Source: Bacillota bacterium (lineage in GTDB: Bacteria > Bacillota > Clostridia > Oscillospirales > Oscillospiraceae). Taken from it: a stretch of DNA of 5,067 bases. The DNA lies in assembly GCA_029777215.1 (NCBI GenBank), contig JAKOSQ010000260.1, positions 1-5,067 on the forward strand. Direction: 5' to 3'. The position numbers were made by a program, and so were the translations under genes. Under the pieces are notes generated by a model. The model was not told where the DNA came from, did no database searches, and saw nothing but the letters and a program-made list of their open reading frames with translations. Below, piece by piece: positions 5,043-5,067 of this stretch (within the stretch, counting starts at the first letter, position 1; every line of letters begins with the position of its first letter).

Positions 5043-5067
5043 ATTTCCGCGCCAGTCGTGAACGAAA

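Overview
The window is GC-rich with strongly G/C-biased third codon positions. It carries Shine-Dalgarno (SD) sequences of the AGGAG type, compact stem-plus-T-run terminators, and gene families I associate with anaerobic Clostridia: a DUF6465-like protein, a cytidylate-kinase-like protein and an ArsB/NhaD-type permease. A GC-rich gut-type Oscillospiraceae-like member of the Bacillota is the best guess. This rests on protein style, not on any search. No rRNA, tRNA, CRISPR array, IS element or phage gene is visible.

Layout. (1) Positions 30-757, plus strand, hold two overlapping reading frames that look like one membrane protein gene interrupted by a one-base frame change in an A5 run at 290-294. 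The N-terminal part carries membrane segments. The C-terminal part is a Ser/Gly linker followed by two copies of a 45-residue acidic/Tyr repeat. A strong terminator follows at 784-818. (2) Positions 852-3028, plus strand, look like a two-gene transcription unit: a near-consensus promoter, a structured leader with a perfect 20-base palindrome, an ArsB/NhaD/CitM-type ion permease (1000-2373), then an atypical cytidylate-kinase-like protein (2450-3028). It ends in a bidirectional terminator at 3042-3076. (3) Positions 3112-4290, minus strand, encode a 392-residue protein with an N-terminal domain that I read as a divergent class III nucleotide-cyclase-like fold, joined to a long Ala/Lys/Glu/Arg helical tail. 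(4) Positions 4370-4852, minus strand, encode a DUF6465-like protein whose N-terminal half is seven consecutive 11-residue repeats in one register, resembling LEA proteins. A terminator at 4324-4356 separates it from gene (3). (5) Positions 4853-5067 hold its promoter region, A/T tracts and a hairpin, with no further gene.

The permease and kinase-like protein are probably co-transcribed. The two minus-strand genes point the same way, and both join a compact domain to an Ala/Lys-rich helical region, but a terminator lies between them. No defence, biosynthetic or mobile system can be firmly assigned. The most interesting points are the frame change at 290-294, the cyclase-like domain with its Ala-rich tail, and the LEA-like 11-mer array.
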